A stretch of 64,000 nucleotides of DNA from Linderina pennispora (lineage: Eukaryota; Kickxellomycota; Kickxellomycetes; Kickxellales; Kickxellaceae): NCBI RefSeq assembly GCF_002104995.1, contig NW_024468261.1, positions 1 through 64,000 on the forward strand, in the 5' to 3' direction. Shown piece by piece: positions 18,057 through 26,649 of this stretch (its first letter is position 1; each line of letters starts with the position of its first letter). Made by a program: the position numbers and the translations under genes. The notes under the pieces were generated by a model. That model did no database searches. It was not told the DNA's origin and was given only the letters and a program-made list of their open reading frames with translations.

Positions 18057-19691
18057 CTATTCAACTGTGATTGTTCTATATCCCACACTTATAACTCTTA
18101 GATATATTTGTTGCTTTCTTTCTCCTAACTGTTGAGAAATTGCTTTTCCAATAGAACTGTCAACTGGTGTCCTAATAAGAGTTGGCTGTTTATCTCTCCC
18201 TTTAATAAGAATATCAACATAGAAGTATGAATGTCCTCTAAAAGTATGGAGTGCATAATGTGTAGCTGTAAATTCATCACCTAACTGAAGAACATTGTAA
18301 GCAACTCTATACAATGAAGGTTTCAGATCTGTATTCTCTTTGATAAATATATGGCTAGTTTCATCAAGTGTGATATTGTCTATTGCTGTTGTTAATGCAT
18401 TGATGTTTTCCTCTTTTGCAGAATATTTATCCTCTGACATTTTTGATAGACATATCTTACTCTTTGCTTGCTTACTATCTATCCAACCAATATGCATTCC
18501 TTTATAGTTAACTAATCCCATCTCTTCAAAAGTGTGATACTGCTTAGTTGTAGGATAAGTTGACCAGAAGGAGTTTCTCTGACTTGGAACAATAGTTATA
18601 TTCTCATCAACTCTTCTAAGAACTTTTTCTGTTTCAAGACCACTCTCAAGTGAATCATATATTTGATAAAGTGTAGGTCTGTTGTTGAATGAGAGATTAG
18701 CAACAACTACCATTGGATCATCATTCTTGTTTAGTTTCTTAATAATTCCTTGCTTCTTTGATGTGATAGAGTTAAACCAATGACAATATGCTAGAGTATG
18801 CTGTTGTCTCACATAAATGCAAACTGTATAACAACTACTAACTTTATCAACAAGTGCTTTCCACTGCTTTTCATAAGAAGTTGCAAATGTTCTGCATTCA
18901 TTCATAAACTGAACTGTGTTAAGAAGCAAGTTACTATTCCATTCAACTGTTTGCATCTGAGAAGAATGTACAGTTAGTTCTATCCTAGTCAAACCAGAGT
19001 TTCTGCAAGCATACAATGTTTCTCCAAAGTTGTGCAAAGTTGGCATTACAAATTCAGAAAGTTTGGAACTAAGAGGATTACGAACTTCACCACTCTCAAG
19101 AAGCTGAATAAACTTGTTATAAATTTTGTTCTTAACTTTAACATCTCCTTTCTTTGTAAACCAGCTAATACAGTTAGAGCCAGACTTGTGTAAATCATCT
19201 ACAACATCTTTCTTTTCAACTCCTCTTTCTAAAAGGTATTTATAGATAATATTTCTAGATGAGATATTCATACAATCCATTGTGATGTCATAATTCTGTA
19301 GAAATATTTTGTGATCAGCCATAGTAGCAAACTTCACTGTTAACAAAGAACTAGTTATTGCAATGTTTGGGGTAGATACTTTGTAAATAGCAACTGGTCC
19401 ATATTGCTCACTAATCTTGCTTCTAACATACTTATAACCAAAACCTTCTCCAAATACTTTATGCAATCTAACACTAGCTGACTTCTGCTTCACCTTTATA
19501 TCTGATTCACTGCATTTCTCAACAACAACCTCAACAATGAATGAGTCAACAAATATTTCAGAAGAGTGCTTAAATCCAAGTTGCTCTACACCTCTAGCAG
19601 TATACCTAGCATCAGCAACATCAGGCATATTTCTTCTTTCTGACAACACTCTTGTTAGTAATGCTCTTAGTTCACTTTGGAAGGGGGTCAT
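18057..19691 (-). CDS. Rep-like 544-aa protein (A3)
   Basis: The predicted protein is identical to A1 and A2. Its start lies within the inner end of the terminal unit beginning at 19683. The function is not established. Confidence 0.6.
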   Translation of the reverse strand: MTPFQSELRALLTRVLSERRNMPDVADARYTARGVEQLGFKHSSEIFVDSFIVEVVVEKCSESDIKVKQKSASVRLHKVFGEGFGYKYVRSKISEQYGPVAIYKVSTPNIAITSSLLTVKFATMADHKIFLQNYDITMDCMNISSRNIIYKYLLERGVEKKDVVDDLHKSGSNCISWFTKKGDVKVKNKIYNKFIQLLESGEVRNPLSSKLSEFVMPTLHNFGETLYACRNSGLTRIELTVHSSQMQTVEWNSNLLLNTVQFMNECRTFATSYEKQWKALVDKVSSCYTVCIYVRQQHTLAYCHWFNSITSKKQGIIKKLNKNDDPMVVVANLSFNNRPTLYQIYDSLESGLETEKVLRRVDENITIVPSQRNSFWSTYPTTKQYHTFEEMGLVNYKGMHIGWIDSKQAKSKICLSKMSEDKYSAKEENINALTTAIDNITLDETSHIFIKENTDLKPSLYRVAYNVLQLGDEFTATHYALHTFRGHSYFYVDILIKGRDKQPTLIRTPVDSSIGKAISQQLGERKQQIYLRVISVGYRTITVE

Positions 19692-20144
19692 TCCTGGACT
19701 TGTAAATTTTAGTAAATTACAATTTTGTTAGATAGTTATTTGAATAATCGTTTTCAGAACTATTTTTTGCTACTAGATATTTTTGTAACAGATATTTATA
19801 ATTGTTGTGTCCAGAATGTTTTTGTGTGTATAATTGATTTTAAAAATACAAATATTTTTTTTGCCATTTCACCCAAACCGCCATCGGCATCTTGGAAAAG
19901 TTTCAGTGAACATAATTTCAACCAGAAAGAAAAACCTTTGCATATTTGGGGTTAATTATCATTGGGCAACAAAAGTCAATATCTCAATAGATGTGGCTAA
20001 GCAACCACAAGGAAATTATGTTCACTGAAACTTTTCCAAGATGCCGATGGCGGTTTGGGTGAAATTTTTATTTCACTGAAATTGCCAATAGTTTAAACAT
20101 GTATAAATAGTTGTTATGCAGATAACTAGCTCTGAATGACCTCC
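19683..20144 (+). repeat. A3 right terminal unit, loop state B
   Basis: Arms are 19866-19918 and 20013-20065; the loop 19919-20012 is inverted as in the left unit of A3. Both ends of A3 therefore share the same loop state. Confidence 0.95.
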
Positions 20145-20186
20145 TAAGAGTGAACAGAATAAACTGACAATGCCACTCCAAACTAA
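20145..20186. other. Filler with a decayed copy of the target site
   Basis: After A3 come TAAGAGTG, a 14-bp unmatched stretch, and then ACAATGCCACTCCAAACTAA. This last piece is an imperfect second copy of the insertion target (ACAATGTTCTCCACTCCAGAACTAA in the intact gene). These 42 bases are absent from A1 and A3. It looks like repair-associated filler or a longer imperfect target duplication. Confidence 0.6.
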
Positions 20187-20986
20187 GAGTGATCTCAGCA
20201 AAGATTCAGAATCCAACAAACTTTAAGCATATAACTCTTATGTTAGATGGACATGACTCACGAGCTCTACATAATGGTGCATACAAACCAAATCTTTATT
20301 CCTTCAAGTTGAAGAAGTCAGGATATAGAACACAAGTTTGCATTGATTTGAATGGAATGGTTGTCCTTGTTTCACCAACTGAGGAATGTAAAGACCACCC
20401 AGACTCTAAGATGATTAAGAATATGTCACTATTGAAATACATCTCTCCAGTAGATTGTGTTGTTTTAGATGGTGGTTATCCTCAAAGTATTCTGGAAGAG
20501 TTAACAGAAGCAGAAGAGAATGAGAATTTTGGAATGCATAACTTTTGCTTACCAGTTAGAAAGCCAAGAGGAACCAACTTAAGTGAAGCAGAGTTAGAAT
20601 ATAATAGCAAACTTGGGTCATTTAGATCAATGGTTGAGAGCACATTTGGAGAACTAGGTAACACATTTAAGAGACTATCAAATAGAGAAGTTGTGAGAAT
20701 TAGAAACACAACTGTATACAATGTGCAGTTTAAACTCTGTTGCTTACTCTACAATATGAAGAAGATCCTAGCAGCTAGTAAAGTTCCTGTTGAACATCAC
20801 CACACACTTTGGGTTCTATCTAACTTTGACTACCCTAGCAACAACCAGGAGAGATCAACACATGCTGAAGTTGGAAGTACTTTACCACAAAAAGTAGAGT
20901 TAGAAGCTTCAATGAGAGAACTACAAGATAGACTGATTCAAGCTAAAATTGATGAGTCAATGAACTTCTATGTAGACATGTCATAA
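20187..20986 (+). pseudogene. A2 transposase, 3' part (split by A3)
   Basis: This holds the rest of the A2 transposase (about 265 residues from ISAKIQNPTNF) with all three DDE residues, open to the normal stop. It has lost its N-terminal DNA-binding part and promoter. Confidence 0.85.
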
Positions 20987-21047
20987 GTAACTTTTAAAAT
21001 AGGAATTCTCAGTAAGAAATTTGCATTGATAGAAAATGCTTCAATAA

Positions 21048-21508
21048 GGAGGTCATTCAGAGCTAGTTATCTGCATAACAACTATTTATACATGTTTAAA
21101 CTATTGGCAATTTCAGTGAAATAAAAATTTCACCCAAACCGCCATCGGCATCTTGGAAAAGTTTCAGTGAACATAATTTCAACCAGAAAGAAAAACCTTT
21201 GCATATTTGGGTTAATTATCATTGGGCAACAAAAGTCAATATCTCAATAGATGTGGCTAAGCAACCACAAGGAAATTATGTTCACTGAAACTTTTCCAAG
21301 ATGCCGATGGCGGTTTGGGTGAAATGGCAAAAAAAATATTTGTATTTTTAAAATCAATTATACACACAAAAACATTCTGGACACAACAATTATAAATATC
21401 TGTTACAAAAATATCTAGTAGCAAAAAATAGTTCTGAAAACGATTATTCAAATAACTATCTAACAAAATTGTAATTTACTAAAATTTACAAGTCCAGGAA
21501 TGACCCCC
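21048..21508 (-). repeat. A2 right terminal unit
   Basis: This is a 461-bp A unit in reverse orientation with one loop deletion. Arms are 21127-21179 and 21273-21325, with the loop in state A for its orientation. It ends GGAATGACCCCC and abuts a B-family Rep-like fragment. Confidence 0.9.
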
Positions 21509-21599
21509 TATATCTTGCATCAGATATATCAGGCATATTATCTCTATTCTTCAACTCCAGTCCCAAAAGGGAGTTAAGATGTACTCCCAAGGAGGCCAT
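21509..21599 (-). pseudogene. B3 Rep-like gene, N-terminal fragment
   Basis: The reverse complement encodes the first about 30 residues of the B Rep-like protein (MASL..., NRDNMPDISDARY). The rest is missing, cut by A2. Confidence 0.8.
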
Positions 21600-21987
21600 T
21601 CACAAATATAAAAATTTAAAGAAACTAAATATCTATTAGCAGAATAACCAATTAACAAATATGAAATCAATTACTAGCAGTAGATAAATATTTTAAAATA
21701 CAGAATGTTTAGCAGTGGCCAAAAAGATTCTAGCAACTAGATTAACAAAGAAACAAAGATGCCAAATATGGTGCTTCTCCGAAACCCCCTTCGGCATCCT
21801 GAAAAATTTCAGTTGATACACAATTAATATGCTTCTACTGAGATAGAGGCTGCGTCCCGAGAAATCAACTGAAATTTTTCAGGATGCCGAAGGGGGTTTC
21901 GGAGAAGCACCATATTTGGCATCTAAACAAGAAAATAAGAAAAATTTTAATAATTATTAAATAGCTAACAAACTCTGGCTGATCTCC
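21591..21987 (-). repeat. B3 terminal unit, loop inverted; edge of the nest
   Basis: This is a 397-bp B unit in reverse orientation, from GGAGGCCATTC to GGCTGATCTCC. The hairpin arms are intact. The loop reads ACACAATTAATATGC on the plus strand and is thus inverted relative to the unit. GC-richer host DNA begins soon after its end. Confidence 0.85.
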
Positions 21988-22975
21988 ATAGTAGTAAGCA
22001 GTTAGTAGAATTATAGTAGCAATAGAAGCTATAGTACTAGTGCTTAAGTGATGGAATTGTAATAATGCCATCGGAAGGCGCACCTCTATGGTGATGTGGC
22101 CAGTGGTGGCAAAAGGAAATAGAGGGACAAGAGAGCGGGTTGAAACCAGAAAATGGCAAAAAAATGTCTTCCGAAGAAGAAACCGTTCAAGATCAAAGTT
22201 CCATCCTTATGCAGGGGAAATGCTAATCTTCTCTGTATCTTTTTTCATTTATCAAGTGACCCTCGGACGGTTGCCCGTCCGTGGTCAACTCAGTGGGTTT
22301 TGCCATTACTATATTTATACAGCCTGCAGATCATTATCAGTGGTGATTATGGCGTAGTCACGGGACCGATTATGCAGCCATTTCGCGTCAATCATTGGTA
22401 CCAGTACCAATCTGCTCTGCATGTATAGGCAATTACCAACTGCGTATTAGTGATTGGCCTGTGTCTACTCAAAACACTAGCCCCTGTATCTGAACACATT
22501 AGGGAATCAACCCTTTCAACACTGGACCTGAGTTGTTGAGGAATGGCATACACTTTGTTTTTAAGTCCAACAAATTACCCGTTGCCGGTGGCTGCGCACA
22601 GTGCTATTGCCGCAGCGTCTGCCCCCTAATCAGTGCTACAAGCTCAGTGCTGTTGGTGCCGGTGGATGATTGCCTTTGGGCTTGGCTATTGTTTTTCCTC
22701 ATTTTATTTATCTTTCAAGCATAGTTCAAAGCCTAGGATACCCACGCGCAAAACAGGCACCAGCATGACCTCAAGTGCATTAAATCATCAAAGAAACTGC
22801 ACTGGCACTAGTAACGGGCACGCCGTATACAAATCTGGAAGTTATCAAGTGGTGTTCACCAATGATATCGACAGCAGTGACTTGCCTGTGGAAGTAACTT
22901 TGGTGCAGCAGCCAGTGTCGACTTCTTCGCAGGTACAGGAAGAGGCAGGCATTAGTACCACAGGCACGCTGATGA
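21988..22975. other. Intergenic region without a convincing gene
   Basis: Base composition changes from AT-rich element to host over this stretch. Short ORFs are present but show no domain, no repeats and no conserved motif. An open frame from 22633 to 23070 overlaps the start of the helicase gene in another frame and could hold its 5' exon. I see no tRNA or structured RNA. Confidence 0.5.
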
Positions 22976-23002
22976 CCACTGATACTGCGGACAAGGAGCA
23001 GC

Positions 23003-25534
23003 GTGGACAGACTCGCAGGGTTGTACGAGACCGATCATCATCAGAGGTCTATTGCCAGGCAGGATATTGACCGGCCGCTGCTGATCGTCGCAGGCGCCGG
23101 ATCTGGCAAGACCAACACACTGTGTACTCGGGCTATCGAGATGATCAAGCAGGGAGTGGCGGCTGAGACCATCATGGTCATCACGTTCACGAATAAGGCT
23201 GCAGGTGAGCTGAGTGAGCGCATTGGTAAGCTCATGGAGGCTAATGGAATGAAGGGTGCATCGCCACCACATTCATCAACCTTCCACTCGTGGTGCTACA
23301 AACTCATAAGGGAGTATTATGTTAAGCTGGGACTATCAGAGGCCCCAGATATTGTTACTGAGGATGGTGATCTCAAGCTCGCACTCCATCTTGGGTTTGT
23401 CTTGCTCGACGACTGCCACATGCTGGTTCAGTGCGAAACCATGCTCGCTATCCCGCCTCCAGACAGCGGTGATGGCCCAGGTGGACAGGGCATGATCCTG
23501 AAAAAGGACCGCCTGAGGCGCTGGGATGCTGTCAAGGCGCAGGCAACCGACAGACTGGACTGGCAGGAGCCTCCTGCGGATCCAGCACCGGATGGTGGCG
23601 TGGAGCAGAATGTTAGAACTAAGCTCAACAGCACCATGCTGAAAAGCGACTTCGCAGCCCATTCTGTGCTGTACCACTTCCTGCGCGGCCATTTCCACAG
23701 GATCAGAGGGCTCCGTGACATCACTGCCAGACCACTTGCTCGTCCGCTGCATCCTCCCGGCCATTCTGGCTTCGCACAGTCCGATGCTTACTATGCATAT
23801 CATTTGGGATTTGTTCAATCCAGCAAGACGCGCGGATACCTGGCTACGAGCTACGACATCCAGAAGCGGTCCATGATCGAGGCGTACAATGCGGTTCTGC
23901 GTATGGCTAACGTGGTGGACTATGATGACATGTTGGCAATGGCCAACGACGTGCTCAAGAGCCCGACCATCCTGCAGATCACACGCGAAAAGTACAGGTA
24001 CCTGCTGATCGACGAGTTCCAGGATCTTAACACAGTGCAGATGGATCTGGTCATGCTCCTGCAGAAGGACGCTGGCCGCGTCACAGCAGTCGGCGACGAG
24101 CGACAGAGCATCTATGGCTTCCGTGGTGCCACATGCAAAAGCAACTTTAGCAGGTTCCTGGAAAACTTTGTTGATGCCAATATGGCCAACACCAACAATG
24201 TGCCCAGAAGCCTCGTTGGAAGCATGGAGTCGCTAGTCATCAACTACCGGTCGCACCGGAGCATCGTTGACCTAGGCAATATCGTTGCTACTGCTGTGAA
24301 TACCAATAGCGAGAATCTGCTGACGCGGCTGCGTGTTCCGTTGCAGGTACAGCCGTCTGTGCCCATGATGCCTGTGGTGGTATCTAGCAGCGAGACTGCG
24401 GAATCTGAGGCCAGATTGATAGCAGGGAAGATCCGGTCGCTAGTCCACTCCAGAGCGTGCCAACCAAAGGATATCGCGGTGCTGTTCCGGGCCCTCAAGC
24501 TAAAGCGCCACCGGCCGTCAGCCTGCCTGGAAATCGAGCTACTGGATCTAGGGATTCCATATGTCATCCGTGGCGGTGCATCGTTCATTGGAGGCGCATC
24601 TGTTCAGAACCTTCTGGCGCCGCTGAGGCTAATGGTTGATCGCACAGATGACGCTGCCATGCGTACTTGCCTCAGTGAGTTTGTACCGAATATTGGACCA
24701 AGGTTCATAGAGCGCATCTGTGCCATGGAGCCTGACGCTAGCGGCGACAGTAGTGTGTACGGAAAGGCAGAGCGTGTTCTGGACACGAAAGTGCTACCGA
24801 AACATGCACGGGCCAGCCTGAAGCAGTTCATGGATACCATCGGGCAGTGGGATCAGGGCATAGGTGAAATGACGCTGCAAGAGCTTGTGTCCACTGTCTG
24901 CTGCGAGTACGCCGTTGATGGCCTCGCCATGGCCATGGCGGAGCTTAGCATCACCAGTGCTAGGAGGTCCAGGAGCGATGGGTCTGGCAGCGAGCAGAAC
25001 TTTGGCCAAAAATCCATCACCACGATGCTGCGCAATACCGTCGCTATCTTTTTCTCTGGACGCGTCCAAGGCGCTGCCGCGGTGAAACTGCGGTTCAAGG
25101 ACAGCGACATGTGCTCACACGCGATGCTGCGTGCGTTCCTGGCCTATGTGTCACTGATGGCCGGGATTTCCAAGGACACTAGCTGGGCAGGCGTGGATGC
25201 GGTGGTTATTTCGACTGTGCACCAGGCAAAGGGCCTGGAGTGGGAGCACGTATTCATTTCGAACTTCAACGAGGGTACATTCCCGATGAAGTACCGTGGT
25301 GACCCAGATGCGGTGACGGCCCGACTAGACCGCCCTGTGGAAGAAGCAGACTCGGCTGAGAAAAACTACTATAACGAGGAAAGCAATATTGCATACGTCG
25401 CCATCACACGGGCCAAGCGCGGTCTTTATATTTCGGTTATTGAGACTAATCCGTTCTACGGGATGGCCAGGTCATCTGGAGTCAGGGCTGTACCGTCACG
25501 ATACTTACCCGTGGCCATGTGGCCGCTAAAGTAG
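23003..25534 (+). CDS. UvrD/PcrA-family DNA helicase (Srs2/Hmi1-like)
   Basis: This is a superfamily 1A 3'-5' DNA helicase, which uses ATP to translocate on single strands, in nuclear recombination control (Srs2-like) or mitochondrial DNA maintenance (Hmi1-like). The motifs are complete: Walker A AGAGSGKT at residues 30-37, Ia TFTNKAAGE, Walker B LIDEFQD near 336, motif III GDERQSIYGFRGA near 364, IV NYRSH, V TVHQAKGLEWEHV near 737 and VI AYVAITRAKRG near 797. The open frame has no ATG before Walker A: position 23003 is GTG and an in-frame stop lies at 22973. The true N-terminus must therefore come from an upstream exon or is shifted by an indel; the 22633-23070 frame is the candidate. No mitochondrial signal can be judged without it. 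Confidence 0.85.
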   Translation: MDRLAGLYETDHHQRSIARQDIDRPLLIVAGAGSGKTNTLCTRAIEMIKQGVAAETIMVITFTNKAAGELSERIGKLMEANGMKGASPPHSSTFHSWCYKLIREYYVKLGLSEAPDIVTEDGDLKLALHLGFVLLDDCHMLVQCETMLAIPPPDSGDGPGGQGMILKKDRLRRWDAVKAQATDRLDWQEPPADPAPDGGVEQNVRTKLNSTMLKSDFAAHSVLYHFLRGHFHRIRGLRDITARPLARPLHPPGHSGFAQSDAYYAYHLGFVQSSKTRGYLATSYDIQKRSMIEAYNAVLRMANVVDYDDMLAMANDVLKSPTILQITREKYRYLLIDEFQDLNTVQMDLVMLLQKDAGRVTAVGDERQSIYGFRGATCKSNFSRFLENFVDANMANTNNVPRSLVGSMESLVINYRSHRSIVDLGNIVATAVNTNSENLLTRLRVPLQVQPSVPMMPVVVSSSETAESEARLIAGKIRSLVHSRACQPKDIAVLFRALKLKRHRPSACLEIELLDLGIPYVIRGGASFIGGASVQNLLAPLRLMVDRTDDAAMRTCLSEFVPNIGPRFIERICAMEPDASGDSSVYGKAERVLDTKVLPKHARASLKQFMDTIGQWDQGIGEMTLQELVSTVCCEYAVDGLAMAMAELSITSARRSRSDGSGSEQNFGQKSITTMLRNTVAIFFSGRVQGAAAVKLRFKDSDMCSHAMLRAFLAYVSLMAGISKDTSWAGVDAVVISTVHQAKGLEWEHVFISNFNEGTFPMKYRGDPDAVTARLDRPVEEADSAEKNYYNEESNIAYVAITRAKRGLYISVIETNPFYGMARSSGVRAVPSRYLPVAMWPLK

Positions 25535-25741
25535 AGCAGGAAATGCTGACCAGGGTGTTACTGTCATGTTTCAACTTTGTATATCAGTACAGCACTTTCC
25601 CAATTAGAGGCACTTCGGTATTATTCCTGTTGACTCTTAGCGGTCGTATCCATCTCGGCGGATTTTGGAACACGTATGCATCTTGCGATCTATCTGGTAG
25701 CACTGCTGGTGCCAAGAATATACCATACCCGATATTTGTAG

Positions 25742-25748
25742 TATAAAA
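25742..25748 (+). promoter_or_regulatory. TATA box of the secreted-protein gene
   Basis: TATAAAA lies 96 bp upstream of the ATG at 25844 and is followed by a CA-rich leader, as is common for strongly expressed fungal genes. The 309-bp gap 25535-25843 holds nothing else that I recognise. Confidence 0.5.
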
Positions 25749-25843
25749 CCAGCAACCAAACACCAGTCTTCCAACATCTACCCAGTATCAGCACTCAATA
25801 GCTTCAACAGTCGCATTAACATTCCATTTAAGCACGTTTTAAA

Positions 25844-26368
25844 ATGATTACTTATTCCGTCTCTCTCGCCATCATTTCTGCTCTGGCCGCGCTTGCGCAA
25901 TCTGCCAGTGCTACGGCCGGCCCTCAGCCCGAGCTTACCCGCCGCCAGTTCTACGGTGCCTGGGGCTGGTATCCCGGCTATACAGCCGCCTTTGGAATCC
26001 CGGGAGTAACCTCTGCACTGGCATTTCCAGCTGTGAACAGTGCTGTGGTTTCCTCGGCCACATCTGCTTCGACCGTTCCATTTGTCGATCCGGTTGCAGC
26101 TGCATCGGTTGCAGCTCCCGTTGTTCCGTTTCTGGCCAAGCGCCAGTGGCGATATGGCGGCTATGGCGGCTATGGCGGCTATGGCGGGTACAGTGGGTAC
26201 GACGGATGGGGCTGGGGGTTCCCACTTGTGAGTTCGTTCAGCAACGTGTTTGACCGTGCCTCTAACCGCGCCAACTTCAACGAAAACACCTTATATAGCA
26301 ACAACATTAACGCCAACCAGGCAAACGATGCTGTTCACTCCAACATCAGCAGCTTTGTTTCGGGATAA
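25844..26368 (+). CDS. Secreted Gly/Tyr-rich protein with two Kex2-type sites
   Basis: This 174-aa protein starts with a clear signal peptide (about residues 1-24, cleaved near SATAG). Dibasic sites LTRR (33-34) and LAKR (99-100) are each followed by Gln, as if Kex2 protease released peptides with N-terminal Gln. After the second site comes a GGY/GYGG repeat (about 104-122; GGCTAT hexamers in the DNA) and a tryptophan-rich WGWGF. The C-terminal part is Asn-rich (about 141-165). I know no named family. A cell-wall, adhesive or peptide-precursor role would fit this layout but is inference. A TATA box precedes it. Confidence 0.75.
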   Translation: MITYSVSLAIISALAALAQSASATAGPQPELTRRQFYGAWGWYPGYTAAFGIPGVTSALAFPAVNSAVVSSATSASTVPFVDPVAAASVAAPVVPFLAKRQWRYGGYGGYGGYGGYSGYDGWGWGFPLVSSFSNVFDRASNRANFNENTLYSNNINANQANDAVHSNISSFVSG

Positions 26369-26649
26369 ACAGCGTTCCATTTAGATAAAACTCTAGCCGT
26401 CCAGAATATACGCATGAACCTGCCACCATCTGTCGCAATGCCATGTCGTTAGCATGATAGTCGTAGTGTTCGTGACATCCAGTTGGGAGTATGCTTGCTT
26501 TTGCAGCATCTATACAGCATGGCTTTGGAATAGGCCTCACTCCATAATCCTAAAGCTGGTGTTGCTGAAAGCCAATACACGAAAAACAGCGGGTCTGCAT
26601 TGGATCTAGCCTGCCTGCCCTCCCCCTTGTATAATAGTCCTGCACACCC

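Larger units (their letters stand above)
16005..20144 (-). mobile_element. Element A3, intact, nested inside A2
   Basis: This is a complete 4,140-bp element inserted in the A2 transposase. Left flank ACTAA and right flank TAAGAG show a TAA target duplication. Terminal repeats are 16005-16466 and 19683-20144. The proteins are identical to A1. Both its hairpin loops are in state B, inverted relative to A1 and A2. It is the youngest insertion in the nest. Confidence 0.9.
13190..21508 (+). mobile_element. Element A2, family A, interrupted by A3
   Basis: This is a family-A element with terminal repeats 13190-13649 and 21048-21508 (both reversed relative to A1). The Rep-like and small genes are open, but the transposase is split by insertion of A3. 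Subtracting A3 leaves 4,179 bp, 39 bp more than A1; this equals a 42-bp extra piece next to A3 minus three single-base deletions in the repeats. No matching 3-bp duplication is seen (left flank CCT, right flank TAT). Confidence 0.8.
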
